Below, piece by piece: positions 41,435 through 51,350 of a stretch of DNA of 64,000 nucleotides (positions are counted from its first letter, which is position 1; every line of letters starts with the position of its first letter). The translations under genes and the position numbers were made by a program. The notes under the pieces were generated by a model, which was not told the DNA's origin, ran no database searches, and saw only the letters and a program-made list of their open reading frames with translations. Origin of the DNA: Thiobacillus sp. (GTDB lineage Bacteria; Pseudomonadota; Gammaproteobacteria; Burkholderiales; Thiobacillaceae); contig JAJPEP010000048.1 in the NCBI GenBank assembly GCA_021166845.1, positions 43,097 through 107,096 of the forward strand, written 5' to 3'.

Positions 41435-41613
41435 TTATATATTCCTGAGAATCATAATAAAGGCGGCCTAAAATTGGGGATAAGCTTTTTTACCTAATGA
41501 AAACAGCCGCTTGTTATTGGTTTTTGGGTGTGGATAAGGCCTTGGCAGAGCGGGACAGGCGGGGATGTTTTTTCCCCGGAACCCGCTTTACACGCCTTAT
41601 CCACATTTCATCC
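41435..41613. other. Candidate replication origin region (dnaA-dnaN intergenic)
   Basis: This AT-richer gap contains two perfect DnaA boxes (TTATCCACA: complement at 41529-41537, forward at 41597-41605) and one single-mismatch box (TTATCCCCA as complement at 41475-41483). It also has runs rich in A and T (about 41440-41520) that could unwind. Another perfect box lies upstream of dnaA at 43028. Together with the divergence of transcription this marks the oriC neighbourhood. Which of the two intergenic regions holds the unwinding element is not settled from sequence alone. Confidence 0.65.
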
Positions 41614-42960
41614 TCAGCCTGTCAGGCTTTGTAGTAACACCAGATAATCGTGTCCAATGTCCGCTTGTGTCTCGCGTAATTCGGCTACCTTGCGGCAGGC
41701 GTGGATGACCGTGGTGTGGTCGCGGCCGCCGAACGACTCGCCGATTTCTGGCAGGCTCTGGTTGGTGAGTTCCTTCGCCAGCGCCATCGCGATCTGGCGC
41801 GGCCGCGCCAGGTTGCGTGTGCGTTTTTTGCAAAACATGTCGGCGACCTTGATCTTGTAAAAATCGGCTACCGTTTTCTGGATGTTTTCAATCGAGACCA
41901 TCCGCGAGGTCGAAGCAATGAGATCGCGCAATGCCTCCTTTACCAGTTCCAGCGTGATGGGTTTTTCGTGGAATCGCGAAAAAGCAATCACCCGTTTCAG
42001 GGCGCCTTCCAGTTCACGCACATTGGAACGCACCTGCTTGGCGATGAAGAAAGCGACATTTTCGTCTAGTTTGGTATTTTCCGCCTGCGCCTTGGCAAGC
42101 AGAATGGCCACTCGCATTTCCAGTTCTGGCGGCTCGACGGCAACCGTTAGGCCCCAGGCGAAGCGTGACTTGAGCCGGTCGTCCAGGCCACTGATTTCCT
42201 TGGGAAATGTGTCGCAGGTGATGACGATTTGTTTCTTGTTTTCGATCAGAGAGTTGAAAACGTAGAAAAACTCCTCCTGGGTACGGTCTTTCTTGGCGAG
42301 GAACTGGATATCGTCGATCAGCAGCAAGTCCAGCGACATGTAGCGCCGTTTCAGGTTGTCGAATTGCTTGTTAAGGTAGGCCTTGACCACATCGTCCACA
42401 TAATCATTGGCATGAATATAACTGATGCGAGCGTTGGGGTTGGCTTGGCGCACGGTGTTGCCGATGGCTTGCAACAGGTGGGTTTTGCCCAGACCCACGC
42501 CACCATAAACAAATAGCGGGTTATAGGCAATACCGGGGTTATTGGATATTTGCAGCGCGGCGGCACGCGCCAACTGGTTGGCGCGACCGGAGACGAAGTT
42601 GTCGAAATTGAACCCAGGGTTGATGCGCAGGCCTATCTGGTCTGGAACAACGGCGCTGATCGGCGTAACGATGGCGGACGCCGTTGTGGCCAAAGCAGGG
42701 GATGATGGACGGGGGGCGCTGGTTTTTTTCCTCAACGCATAGGTGATGGCGACCGGGTGTGTGTAGAACTCAATCGCCCAGCCATCGATGTGTTCGGCAA
42801 ACTTCTCGCGCACCCAGTCCATCACGAAATGATTGGGCGCTAGAATGCGCACGTCGCCGTCCGCATCTTCAAACACCAGCGGCTTGATCCATGTGCTGAA
42901 TTGCTGCTGGGTCAGATTGGCGCGGAAACGTTCTTGGCAAAGGTCCCAGAAAGAATCCAT
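41614..42960 (-). CDS. dnaA: Chromosomal replication initiator protein DnaA
   Basis: A 448-residue initiator. It has an N-terminal DnaB/DiaA-contact domain (about 1-85), a variable linker (about 86-120), an AAA+ domain with Walker [12 protein letters not shown] and Walker [11 protein letters not shown], and a C-terminal box-binding helix-turn-helix with signature [13 protein letters not shown]. The ATG at 42960 (MDSFWDLCQ) is chosen over an upstream TTG at 42999 because it begins the conserved domain. No strong ribosome binding site is visible. Confidence 0.97.
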   Translation of the reverse strand: MDSFWDLCQERFRANLTQQQFSTWIKPLVFEDADGDVRILAPNHFVMDWVREKFAEHIDGWAIEFYTHPVAITYALRKKTSAPRPSSPALATTASAIVTPISAVVPDQIGLRINPGFNFDNFVSGRANQLARAAALQISNNPGIAYNPLFVYGGVGLGKTHLLQAIGNTVRQANPNARISYIHANDYVDDVVKAYLNKQFDNLKRRYMSLDLLLIDDIQFLAKKDRTQEEFFYVFNSLIENKKQIVITCDTFPKEISGLDDRLKSRFAWGLTVAVEPPELEMRVAILLAKAQAENTKLDENVAFFIAKQVRSNVRELEGALKRVIAFSRFHEKPITLELVKEALRDLIASTSRMVSIENIQKTVADFYKIKVADMFCKKRTRNLARPRQIAMALAKELTNQSLPEIGESFGGRDHTTVIHACRKVAELRETQADIGHDYLVLLQSLTG

Positions 42961-43027
42961 AGTCGAGTGTCGGGAAGCGGAAAGCTGCAAGGGATTCAAA
43001 CGCGAAGTCTACTCCCCTTCGACGAGG

Positions 43028-43036
43028 TTATCCACA
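43028..43036 (+). promoter_or_regulatory. DnaA box upstream of dnaA
   Basis: A perfect TTATCCACA in the 225-base region between divergent dnaA and rpmH. It could mediate dnaA autoregulation and add to the origin's box set. Confidence 0.7.
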
Positions 43037-43185
43037 GGCATGATGTGCGGATATTGTCAGGAGAGCCAGTCGAACTTGACATCCCCCCAGCAGTGCGGGT
43101 TTAATAAGCGGTTTTTCAACAGATTTTTTGTGTCTGGCCATCCTGCGCACGTGGGATCGGGTGGACCCTGCCAGAAAGGATAGTC

Positions 43186-43320
43186 ATGAAACGTACTTAT
43201 CAGCCTTCCACCGTCCGTCGCAAGCGCACGCACGGTTTTCGCGCACGCATGAAAACCAAGTCGGGCCGGGCCGTGATTAATGCACGTCGCGCCAAGGGCC
43301 GTACCCGTCTGGCCGTCTAA
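43186..43320 (+). CDS. rpmH: 50S ribosomal protein L34
   Basis: A 44-residue, extremely basic L34: it begins [18 protein letters not shown] and ends KGRTRLAV, the full normal length. The ATG follows AAAGGA by 6 bases. It is the first plus-strand gene right of the origin and is followed by rnpA, the universal order. Confidence 0.97.
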   Translation: MKRTYQPSTVRRKRTHGFRARMKTKSGRAVINARRAKGRTRLAV

Positions 43321-43349
43321 TCGACACGCCACCCAACAAGGCGCGTCGC

Positions 43350-43736
43350 GTGCGCATCCATGATGCGCGCCTGGTCAACAAGGCCGATTTTGATCGGGTG
43401 TTTGCCGACAATCAGCGCGCTCGGACGGACTATGTTTTGGTGATGGCGCGTCCCAATCAGGTGGGGTATCCGCGCTTGGGAATGGTGATTGCCAAACGCC
43501 TGCTTGCGCGTGCTGTGGACCGCAACCGCGTCAAGCGATGCGTGCGTGAAAGCTTCAGGCAGGTTTTGCCGGAACTTCCCGCGTGCGACTTTGTTGTTCG
43601 CTTGATCGCCAAGCCGGTTCCGGGTGAAGAAGCGCACGATCTGCCACGCACGTTCAAACGTGCCGGTCTCCGGGCCATGGCAAAATGGCCAACCGCTCCG
43701 GCAGGAGAAACAGCGCCGGAATTCTCCCCCAACTAA
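43350..43736 (+). CDS. rnpA: Ribonuclease P protein component
   Basis: A 128-residue basic protein that helps RNase P RNA mature tRNA 5' ends. The RNR signature is intact (LLARAVDRNRVKRCVRESFR), as is the early DFDRVF segment. The start is a GTG at 43350, 29 bases after rpmH. The C-terminus is a proline-rich tail reaching almost to yidC; the small yidD gene usually found here is absent. Confidence 0.93.
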   Translation: MRIHDARLVNKADFDRVFADNQRARTDYVLVMARPNQVGYPRLGMVIAKRLLARAVDRNRVKRCVRESFRQVLPELPACDFVVRLIAKPVPGEEAHDLPRTFKRAGLRAMAKWPTAPAGETAPEFSPN

Positions 43737-43750
43737 ACGCGTCCCGTCTC

Positions 43751-45391
43751 ATGGATAACCAGCGGCTGATTCTTTTTATTGTTTTTTCCTTTTCCCTGCT
43801 TTTACTGTGGGAAGCGTGGCAGGACAAAAGCGCGCCGCAGCCAACCGTGCCTTCCGCGACAAGCGCGCCGGCCACAGGCGTTCCTGCGCCCAGCGAGGCC
43901 TTGAAAGCGACCGCGCCACCCGCAACGCCATCAACCGGTTTCGGCAGGGGCCCGCGTGCCGTGGTGGAAACCGATGTCTTGCGCGCGACCATCGATGCCA
44001 ACGGCGGCGACCTGCGCGAATTAAAATTGCTGCAGTATCGTGAAACGGAAGATAAAAATCAGGTTTTTACCCTGTTCGAGGAAAGTCAGACACAGCCTTA
44101 TCTGGCACAAAGCGGCCTTGTGGGCGAAGGTCTGCCGACGCACCGCAGCGTGTTTCAGCTCAATCCCGGCACTTATCGCCTGACCAGCGGCGCCGCGCAA
44201 CTGGAAGTTCCGCTGGTGTGGGACGATCCCGCCACCGGCGTACGCGTCGAAAAAACCTATGTTTTCAAGCGCGGCAGTTATCAGGCCGAAGTCAGAACCC
44301 GTGTCATCAACGGTGGTTCCCAACCCATCGATCTGACCCCCTACTACCAGTTTACCCGCCACGGCGAAGCGCCGCGCGGCGAATCCTTCTTCCTCTATAC
44401 CTATACGGGCGCGGCGTTTTACACCGACGCCAAGAAATACCAAAAAGTCGCCTTCAAGGACATTCAGGCCGGCAAGGCAGACTTCGAGAAAACCGCCGAT
44501 AACGGCTGGGTTGGCATGGTGCAGCACCACTTTGTGTCGGCCTGGTTGCCCGAGAGCGGCGTCAAGCGCGAGTATTACACCCGCGCATTGGGTGACGGGC
44601 TGTATTCGGCCGGAGTGATCGTGGCTGCAGGTACGCTCGAACCCGGCCAGCAAAAAACCTTTACCGTGCCGCTGTACGTCGGACCGCAAACCCAGACCGT
44701 GCTGGAGAAAATTGCGCCGGGGCTCGAACTCACGCGTGACTACGGCTGGCTCACGCCATTGGCATACCCGATTTTCTGGTCGCTGGAAAAAATCGAGCGG
44801 CTGGTCGGCAACTGGGGCTGGGCCATCATCATCCTGACTTTCCTCCTCAAGCTGGCGTTGTATCCGCTGTCGGCAGCGGGCTACAAATCGATGGCCAAGA
44901 TGAAGAAGCTGACGCCGCGCCTGCAGAGTCTTAAAGAAACGTACGGCGACGACCGCGCCAAGCTGCATCAGGCCATGGCGGAGATGTACAAGACCGAGAA
45001 GATCAATCCGCTCGGCGGCTGTCTGCCGATCCTGATCCAGATTCCGGTATTCATTGCGCTGTACTGGGTGCTGCTCGCGGCAGTCGAAATGCGCGGCGCG
45101 CCCTGGCTGGGCTGGATCACCGATCTGACCGCACCCGATCCGTGGTACATCCTGCCCGTCATCATGGGCATCACCTCGATCCTGCAGGTCAAGTTGAATC
45201 CGCAGCCGATGGATCCGATGCAGGCCAAGATCATGATGATCATGCCGGTGGCGTTTACCGTGATGTTCATTTTTTTCCCGGCGGGCCTGGTGCTTTATTG
45301 GGTCGTCAACAACATCCTGTCGATCGCGCAGCAGTGGGCGATCAACAGGCAGGTCGTGGGCGGTGACAAACCCGCCGCAGGCAAGGCCTGA
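43751..45391 (+). CDS. yidC: Membrane protein insertase YidC
   Basis: A 546-residue inner-membrane insertase. It has an N-terminal signal anchor (residues 5-20, [16 protein letters not shown]), a large periplasmic domain (about 60-340) and the conserved five-helix core (about 345-540; [40 protein letters not shown]). It inserts proteins such as F0 subunit c. The ATG at 43751 is used instead of the upstream frame start at 43685, which overlaps rnpA. It overlaps mnmE by 29 bases. Confidence 0.97.
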   Translation: MDNQRLILFIVFSFSLLLLWEAWQDKSAPQPTVPSATSAPATGVPAPSEALKATAPPATPSTGFGRGPRAVVETDVLRATIDANGGDLRELKLLQYRETEDKNQVFTLFEESQTQPYLAQSGLVGEGLPTHRSVFQLNPGTYRLTSGAAQLEVPLVWDDPATGVRVEKTYVFKRGSYQAEVRTRVINGGSQPIDLTPYYQFTRHGEAPRGESFFLYTYTGAAFYTDAKKYQKVAFKDIQAGKADFEKTADNGWVGMVQHHFVSAWLPESGVKREYYTRALGDGLYSAGVIVAAGTLEPGQQKTFTVPLYVGPQTQTVLEKIAPGLELTRDYGWLTPLAYPIFWSLEKIERLVGNWGWAIIILTFLLKLALYPLSAAGYKSMAKMKKLTPRLQSLKETYGDDRAKLHQAMAEMYKTEKINPLGGCLPILIQIPVFIALYWVLLAAVEMRGAPWLGWITDLTAPDPWYILPVIMGITSILQVKLNPQPMDPMQAKIMMIMPVAFTVMFIFFPAGLVLYWVVNNILSIAQQWAINRQVVGGDKPAAGKA

Positions 45392-46703
45392 CCTGATCGC
45401 TGCCATTGCCACCGCCCCAGGGCGCGGTGGGGTGGGGGTGGTGCGGGTGTCGGGCGCGGAGATCGCGCCGCTTGCCACAGCGATACTTGGGCGCCTGCCG
45501 GAGCCGCGCCGCGCCACATTTACCCGTTTTCTCGACCGCGATGGCGAGGTGCTTGACGAGGGTATCGCGCTCTATTTTGCCGCGCCGCACTCATTCACCG
45601 GCGAGCATGTTCTGGAGTTGCAGGGGCATGGCGGGCCGGTGGTGCTGAATCTGATTCTGCAGCGTTGCGTCGAGCTCGGCGCGCGCTTGGCTGCGCCGGG
45701 CGAGTTCACCCGCCGCGCCTATCTCAATGGCAAGCTCGATCTGGCGCAAGCCGAGGCGGTGGCCGATCTGATCGACGCGGCATCCGGCGAGGCGGCGCGT
45801 TCGGCCGTGCGCTCGCTCTCGGGCGCCTTCTCGGCACGGATCGCCGAGCTGGTCGAGGCGCTGACCCGCCTGCGCATGCTGGTCGAGGCCACGCTCGACT
45901 TTCCGGAAGAAGAAATCGATTTTCTGCGCGATGCCGATGCCTTCGGCCGGCTCGATGTCATCGATGCCAGCCTGCGGGCGGTGCGTTCTCAGGCCAGGCA
46001 GGGTGCGCTGCTGCGCGAAGGCCTGACCGTGGTGCTGATCGGCCAGCCGAATGTCGGCAAGTCGAGCCTGATGAACCAGCTGGCCGGGTTCGAGGCGGCG
46101 ATCGTCACGGAGATCGCCGGCACTACGCGCGACACCGTGCGCGAGGCGATTCAGATCCAGGGAGTGCCGCTCCACATCATTGATACTGCAGGCTTGCGCG
46201 ATACAGACGATGCCGTGGAAAAAATTGGCATCGCCCGCACCTGGGACGCGGTGGGCAAGGCCGATGTGGCGCTGCTGCTGGTGGACGCGGCGCACGGCGT
46301 GGGCGAACGCGAGGTGGCGATCCTGCAACGCCTGCCCGGCGTGGCGCGGCTGACCCTCCACAACAAGATCGACGTCACCTTGGATGCGCCGCGCGCAGTG
46401 GGCGACGAAATCTGGCTGTCCGCCAAAACCGGCGCTGGCGTCGAGCTGCTGCGCGAAAAGCTGCTCGAAGCGGCCGGCTGGCAGGCCGCGGGTGAGGGCG
46501 CGTTCATGGCGCGCGCACGCCACCTCGACGCGCTCGGCCGCGCCGCGGGCCATCTTGCCGCCGCGCGCGCGGCCGCCACGCAGCTCGAGCTGTTTGCCGA
46601 GGAGCTGCGGCTGGCGCAGGCCGCCCTGTCGGAAATTACCGGCGAATTCACCGCCGACGATCTGCTGGGCGAAATCTTCAGCAAGTTCTGCATCGGCAAG
46701 TAA
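45363..46703 (+). CDS. mnmE: tRNA modification GTPase MnmE
   Basis: A 446-residue GTPase. With MnmG (encoded at 55017) it makes the 5-carboxymethylaminomethyl modification of wobble uridine in tRNA. The N-terminal folate-binding domain is followed by a helical domain with an embedded G domain ([23 protein letters not shown]) and the C-terminal catalytic motif FCIGK. The start is a GTG at 45363 within yidC, implying coupling. MnmE and MnmG are not adjacent but lie in the same 20 kb. Confidence 0.97.
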   Translation: MTNPPQARPDLIAAIATAPGRGGVGVVRVSGAEIAPLATAILGRLPEPRRATFTRFLDRDGEVLDEGIALYFAAPHSFTGEHVLELQGHGGPVVLNLILQRCVELGARLAAPGEFTRRAYLNGKLDLAQAEAVADLIDAASGEAARSAVRSLSGAFSARIAELVEALTRLRMLVEATLDFPEEEIDFLRDADAFGRLDVIDASLRAVRSQARQGALLREGLTVVLIGQPNVGKSSLMNQLAGFEAAIVTEIAGTTRDTVREAIQIQGVPLHIIDTAGLRDTDDAVEKIGIARTWDAVGKADVALLLVDAAHGVGEREVAILQRLPGVARLTLHNKIDVTLDAPRAVGDEIWLSAKTGAGVELLREKLLEAAGWQAAGEGAFMARARHLDALGRAAGHLAAARAAATQLELFAEELRLAQAALSEITGEFTADDLLGEIFSKFCIGK

Positions 46704-46779
46704 ACGGCGCGCTGGACTTTTTCCCGAGTGCGCTAGCGCTTATGCTTGAAACCTTTCTCTTCCCGCAGGATTGTCAGTC

Positions 46780-48546
46780 ATGTTGACCTGGCGCGGCATC
46801 GCCGACGAACTCAAGACCCATCGCGCGCGCCTGCTGCAGGCCAACCTCATTGCGCTGCTGGCCGTCGCCGCCGCGGTGCCAGTGCCGCTCTTGCTGCCGC
46901 TGATGGTCGACGAGGTGCTGCTGCAGCATCCGGGGAAAATGGTCGCCGTCATCGGCGCGTGGTTTCCGGCGGCGTGGCACGGGCCGGTGCTGTTCATCGG
47001 CGCTGCGCTGCTGCTGACGCTGGCCTTGCGGCTGACGGCGATTCTGCTCAACGTGTGGCAGGGGCGGACCTTTTCACTGCTGGCCAAGGAAGTGGTGTAT
47101 CGCATCCGCGTGCGCATGCTGAACCGCCTGTCGCGCATTGCGCTGTCGCAGTTCGAGACAGTGGGCGCGGGGCGGGTGACCTCGCATTTCGTGACGGACC
47201 TGAATGCCATCGACAGCTTCCTCGGCGCCTCGGTTTCGGGCCTGGTGGTGTCGGTGCTGACGCTGGTTGGCGTCGCCGCGGTGTTGTTCTGGATGCACTG
47301 GCAGCTGGCGCTGTTCATCCTGCTGCTGAACCCCGTCGTGATCCTGTTTTCGACCCGGCTCGGCAAGCGGGTGAAGGACCTGAAAAAGTTCGAGAACCGC
47401 GCGTTCGAGGTGTTTCAGGATGCGCTTTCCGAAACGCTGGATGCCTTGACCCAGATCCGCGCGATGAACCGCGAGAAGCATTATCTGGTGCGGGTGAGCG
47501 AGAAGGCTGCGGACATCCGCCAGCATGCAGCGGCGTTCGCCTGGAAATCCGACGCGATGGGCCGGTTTTCCTTCTTCGTTTTTCTTGCCGGGTTCGACGC
47601 CTTTCGCGCTGGGGCGATGCTGATGGTGGTGTTTTCCGACCTCTCCATCGGCGAGATGCTGGCGGTGTTCGGTTACCTGTGGTTCATGATGACGCCGGTG
47701 CAGGAACTGGTGAACATGCAGTACGCCTGGTACGCCGCCAACGCCGCGCTGGGGCGGATCAACGCGCTGCTCGGCCTCGCCAGCGAGCCGCAACATCCGG
47801 CGCTTCGCGACCCCTTCGCCGGCCAGCCCACCGTTGGTATTGCGCTCGACCACGTCAGTTTTGCCTATGACGAGGGCGAGACGGTGCTCGACGACGTCAG
47901 CCTTGCGGTGGCGTCGGGCGAGAAAGTGGCGCTGGTGGGCGCCTCCGGCGGCGGCAAGTCGACTTTGGTGCAAGCCTTGCTGGGCCTGTATCCGGTGAAA
48001 TCGGGGCAAATTTTCTATGGCGATGCGCCGGTGACCGAGATCGGCTGGGAGACGGTGCGCGAGCACGTCGGCGTGGTGCTGCAGCACCCGGCGCTGTTCA
48101 ACGACAGCGTGCGCGCCAACCTGACGCTGGGACGCGAGGCCGACGACGCCATGCTGTGGCAGGCGCTGGAAATTGCCCAGCTGAAGGACGTCATCGCCGC
48201 GCTGCCGCATGGGCTGGATACGGCGGTGGGACGGCTGGGCGTGCGGCTGTCCGGCGGGCAGCGGCAACGCCTGGCGATCGCGCGCATGATCGTCGCCGAC
48301 CCAAAAATCGTCATTCTCGACGAAGCCACCTCGGCGCTCGATACCGAAACCGAACGGCGCCTGCACCAGGCACTGAGCGGATTTCTGGCCGGGCGCACCA
48401 CGCTCATCATTGCCCATCGCCTGTCGGCGGTGAAACAGGCCGACCGCATTCTGGTGTTCGAGAACGGCCGCGTGGTGGAAGCGGGCGCTCACGATGAACT
48501 GATCGACCGTGGCGGCCTGTATCACAAGCTGTATCACCCCGCCTGA
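46780..48546 (+). CDS. MsbA-like ABC exporter (fused permease and ATPase)
   Basis: A 588-residue half-transporter with a six-helix membrane domain (about 20-305) and an ATPase domain (about 345-588). The ATPase has Walker A GASGGGKST, the signature LSGGQRQR, Walker B IVILDEATSALD and an intact H-loop (IIAHRLS). The family exports lipids or drugs; the substrate is not apparent. The ATG at 46780 sits 9 bases after GCAGGA; an in-frame TTG at 46771 lacks such spacing. It is followed by a 342-base gap before the DEAD-box gene. Confidence 0.9.
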   Translation: MLTWRGIADELKTHRARLLQANLIALLAVAAAVPVPLLLPLMVDEVLLQHPGKMVAVIGAWFPAAWHGPVLFIGAALLLTLALRLTAILLNVWQGRTFSLLAKEVVYRIRVRMLNRLSRIALSQFETVGAGRVTSHFVTDLNAIDSFLGASVSGLVVSVLTLVGVAAVLFWMHWQLALFILLLNPVVILFSTRLGKRVKDLKKFENRAFEVFQDALSETLDALTQIRAMNREKHYLVRVSEKAADIRQHAAAFAWKSDAMGRFSFFVFLAGFDAFRAGAMLMVVFSDLSIGEMLAVFGYLWFMMTPVQELVNMQYAWYAANAALGRINALLGLASEPQHPALRDPFAGQPTVGIALDHVSFAYDEGETVLDDVSLAVASGEKVALVGASGGGKSTLVQALLGLYPVKSGQIFYGDAPVTEIGWETVREHVGVVLQHPALFNDSVRANLTLGREADDAMLWQALEIAQLKDVIAALPHGLDTAVGRLGVRLSGGQRQRLAIARMIVADPKIVILDEATSALDTETERRLHQALSGFLAGRTTLIIAHRLSAVKQADRILVFENGRVVEAGAHDELIDRGGLYHKLYHPA

Positions 48547-48584
48547 GGATATTCAAAACCAGGCCTGGCTATTACAGCGTTTTC

Positions 48585-48593
48585 TGATATACT
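48585..48593 (+). promoter_or_regulatory. Extended -10 promoter of the DEAD-box helicase leader
   Basis: TGATATACT gives a TG-extended TATACT -10 element at 48588-48593. CTGGCT at 48565-48570, 17 bases upstream, is only a weak -35. Transcription would start near 48600, leaving a leader of almost 290 bases. Confidence 0.5.
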
Positions 48594-48599
48594 CCGCCG

Positions 48600-48888
48600 A
48601 GTTGTGCATACAGCAGTGGGCAGGCCAAGTTATTTGCCGCCGTGCCTCGGGACTGTTCTCACAGCCCCATCGTCTTCGACCTCTCTATTGTGCTCCGGTT
48701 GTTCCTGACAGCCGGCAGTGACAAGTCTTGTGGTTGGCGCCGATGTGATCGACGCGACCCGTTGGGCGGCCAGGAATTAATACATTCCAAACCCCGCTTA
48801 TTTCCGGTTCGTATTTTAATGGCCTGTTCGGTATTGAACCGGGCGCAGGTCTGTTTTGCGCGTTTGAGCGCACTAAAAAGGTATTGTC
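48600..48888 (+). other. Long structured 5' leader of the DEAD-box helicase gene
   Basis: No reading frame of note fills this gap. GCCGCC (about 48636-48641) and CGGG (48648-48651) can pair with CCCG (48758-48761) and GGCGGC (48765-48770). They enclose hairpins GGGACTGT-TCTC-ACAGCCCC (about 48650-48666), CCGGTTGT-TCCTG-ACAGCCGG (48695-48715) and CGAT-GTG-ATCG. The layout suggests a folded RNA element, perhaps cold or helicase autoregulation as seen for other DEAD-box and cold-shock genes, or a small RNA. No known RNA family was recognised. Confidence 0.45.
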
Positions 48889-50541
48889 ATGAGCTTTTCC
48901 GAACTTGGGCTAGATCCCCTTCTCCTTAAATCCGTGCTGGCTTCGGGCTACGAAAACGCCACGCCGGTGCAGCAGCTGGCGATTCCCGCCGCGCTGACCG
49001 GCCGCGACCTGCTGGTGTCGTCGCACACCGGCAGCGGCAAGACCGCAGCATTCATGCTGCCATCGATCCAGCGCATGCTGGCCGAGCCGACGGTCAAAGG
49101 CATGGGCCCGCGCGTGCTGGTGCTGACGCCCACGCGCGAACTCGCGCAGCAGGTCGAAAAAGCGGCCATCACTTATGGCAACGAGATGCGCCGTTTCCGC
49201 ACCGCCTGCCTGGTCGGCGGCTCGCCGTATGGCCTGCAGTTGAAGCGCCTGTCGCAGCCGGTGGACGTGGTGGTGGCAACCCCGGGTCGCCTGATCGACC
49301 ATCTGGAGCGCGGCAAGATCGACTTTTCGCGTCTCGAAGTGCTGGTTCTCGACGAAGCCGACCGCATGCTCGACATGGGTTTCGTCGATGACATCAAGGC
49401 CATCGCCGCACGCTGCCCGAAGGAGCGCCAGACGTTGCTGTTCTCGGCCACGCTCGATGGCGTAGTGGGCAACCTGGCGCGCGAGCTGACCCGCGACGCA
49501 CAGCGCATCGAGATCGAAGCCGTGCCCCACCTGGAGTCCAAGATCGAGCAGCGGCTGCTGTTTGCCGACAACATGGACCATAAGAACCGTCTGCTCGATG
49601 CGCTGCTGCGCGGCGTGGAGATGACCCAGGCCATCGTGTTCGCCTCGACCAAGCGCAGCACCGAAGAAATTTCCGACCTGCTGTCCGAAAGCGGCTTTGC
49701 GTCCGACGCGCTACACGGCGACATGCAGCAGGGCCAGCGCAACCGCGCGCTGCAGCGCCTGCGCGAAGGTCGTACCCGCGTGCTGGTGGCCACCGACGTC
49801 GCCGCGCGCGGCCTCGACGTGGCGGGCATCAGCCATGTCATCAACTTCGATCTGCCGCGGCAAGCCGAAGATTATGTCCACCGCATCGGCCGCACCGGCC
49901 GCGCCGGCCGCACCGGCATTGCGGTGAGTTTCGCCGGTATGCGCGAAGTCGGGCTGGTGAAGAACATCGAGCGCTACACCGGCAACCGTATCGAGGTCCA
50001 CACCCTGCCCGGGCTGGAACCCACCCAGAAGCCGACCTCCGGCCGTCCCGCAGCAGCGGGGCGCCCACGCAGCAACGCAGGCCCGCGCGGCGGGTTTGGC
50101 GACAAGCGCAGCGAACCGCGCAGCTACAGCGACCGTCCGCCGCGTGGCGACAGCCGCGATAACCGTGACCGCGGCTACCGTGCCGATGTGCGCCCCGGCG
50201 GCGACCGTTCTGCCCACAGCGATGCACCGCGCGGCAACCGCGCGGACAGCGCCCCGCGCGGCCCGTTTGGCGGCGCCCCGCGTGCCGCGTATGGCGACCG
50301 TCCGCCGCGCAACGAGGCTTATCGGGGTGCCGATGCCCAGGCTGCGCCCAAGGCCGAAGTCAACGGCAACAGCGTCGAGTACTGGGAGAAGCGCGAACGC
50401 GAGGCCAAAGCCAAAGCAGCCTCTCCCCGCAGCTACGGGGACCGCGGCAATAGCGCGCGCCCCGGCCAGTCGCGCAGCGCCGGCAATGAAAACCGGGGCG
50501 GCGGCAATCGCGTCGGCGTGCGGGGTCGTTTCAAGGACTGA
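48889..50541 (+). CDS. rhlE: DEAD-box ATP-dependent RNA helicase (RhlE-like)
   Basis: A 550-residue helicase with all DEAD-box motifs in order: Q motif (GYENATPVQ), Walker A (SHTGSGKTAA), PTRELAQQ, TPGR, VLDEADRMLDMGF, SAT, ARGLDV and HRIGRTGRAGR. Residues about 385-550 are a low-complexity Arg/Gly/Asp/Ser-rich tail with repeated RPPR and YGDR pieces, of the kind that binds RNA and drives condensates. It likely acts in ribosome assembly or RNA decay. It is preceded by a long structured leader and followed by a terminator. The RhlE subgroup is a best guess. Confidence 0.9.
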   Translation: MSFSELGLDPLLLKSVLASGYENATPVQQLAIPAALTGRDLLVSSHTGSGKTAAFMLPSIQRMLAEPTVKGMGPRVLVLTPTRELAQQVEKAAITYGNEMRRFRTACLVGGSPYGLQLKRLSQPVDVVVATPGRLIDHLERGKIDFSRLEVLVLDEADRMLDMGFVDDIKAIAARCPKERQTLLFSATLDGVVGNLARELTRDAQRIEIEAVPHLESKIEQRLLFADNMDHKNRLLDALLRGVEMTQAIVFASTKRSTEEISDLLSESGFASDALHGDMQQGQRNRALQRLREGRTRVLVATDVAARGLDVAGISHVINFDLPRQAEDYVHRIGRTGRAGRTGIAVSFAGMREVGLVKNIERYTGNRIEVHTLPGLEPTQKPTSGRPAAAGRPRSNAGPRGGFGDKRSEPRSYSDRPPRGDSRDNRDRGYRADVRPGGDRSAHSDAPRGNRADSAPRGPFGGAPRAAYGDRPPRNEAYRGADAQAAPKAEVNGNSVEYWEKREREAKAKAASPRSYGDRGNSARPGQSRSAGNENRGGGNRVGVRGRFKD

Positions 50542-50564
50542 TCGCCCGCACGATCACCTGCGAT

Positions 50565-50591
50565 AAAAAGGGCTCTCACGAGCCCTTTTTT
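50565..50591 (+). terminator. Terminator after the DEAD-box helicase
   Basis: 11-bp arms AAAAAGGGCTC (50565-50575) and GAGCCCTTTTT (50580-50590) with loop TCAC, continuing into more T residues. It is the only feature in the gap before pxpB. Confidence 0.9.
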
Positions 50592-50705
50592 ATTTGTCCG
50601 GATCGCGTAGCCGCCACGATACCTGCGCTCACATGGGCATTGTGTTTTTGCGACAATGCAGGATTGATTCCGATCGTTCACGGCAGCGGGAAGGCGCTGT
50701 AGCTT

Positions 50706-51350
50706 ATGGAAAATGACACTAGGGCACTATCGCAAGGCCATCCCGTCTGGCGCTGGATAAGCGACCGCGGGTTGCGGGTGGAGACGGGCGACACCACGCT
50801 GACGCGTTATGCCGCGTTGATTTCGCTGAACTTGCCGGAAATAGAAGACATTATCCCTGCAGATGGCAGCCTGTTTCTGGTTTTTCGGCGCGGCGCAGAC
50901 TTGTCTGAAAATTTACGGGCGGCATTGATCGCGCCGTTGGGCGGCATGCCGGCCCACGGCGGAACCCTGCACGAAATTGTGGTCGAGTACGGTGGGACCG
51001 CCGGGCCGGATTTGCGGGCGCTGGCAGAGCGGGCGGGCCTGGATGCCGCGGCCTATATAGATAGCCATGCAGCGGTGGAATATTCGGTTGCTTTCCTGGG
51101 CTTTCAGCCGGGCTTCCCGTACTTGCGCGGCTTGCCCTGCGCCCTGCACGCGCCTCGCCGGGCGTCGCCGCGGTTGCGGGTGGCGGCGGGCAGCGTGGCG
51201 ATCGGCGGGGGATACACCGGGATATATCCTGCCAGCGGTCCCGGCGGCTGGCAGATCATTGGCCATACGACGGCCGTCATGTTCGACCCGCAACGCGATG
51301 CACCCGCCCTGCTGATGCCGGGCGACCGCGTACGCTTTGTGCCGCGATGA
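50706..51350 (+). CDS. pxpB: 5-oxoprolinase subunit PxpB (KipI family)
   Basis: A 214-residue protein of the KipI/PxpB family. The signature [13 protein letters not shown] is near 138-150, and the [20 protein letters not shown] block follows. With PxpC and PxpA it forms the prokaryotic ATP-dependent 5-oxoprolinase that opens pyroglutamate to glutamate. The stop overlaps pxpC (ATGA), so the three genes form one operon. Together with the other two subunits the assignment is strong. Confidence 0.93.
   Translation: MENDTRALSQGHPVWRWISDRGLRVETGDTTLTRYAALISLNLPEIEDIIPADGSLFLVFRRGADLSENLRAALIAPLGGMPAHGGTLHEIVVEYGGTAGPDLRALAERAGLDAAAYIDSHAAVEYSVAFLGFQPGFPYLRGLPCALHAPRRASPRLRVAAGSVAIGGGYTGIYPASGPGGWQIIGHTTAVMFDPQRDAPALLMPGDRVRFVPR

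Noticed and set aside
48600..48780. 6S RNA or SRP RNA gene
   Set aside because: The element folds into several short hairpins rather than one long rod, and the hallmark SRP tetraloop region is missing, so it is described only as a structured leader.
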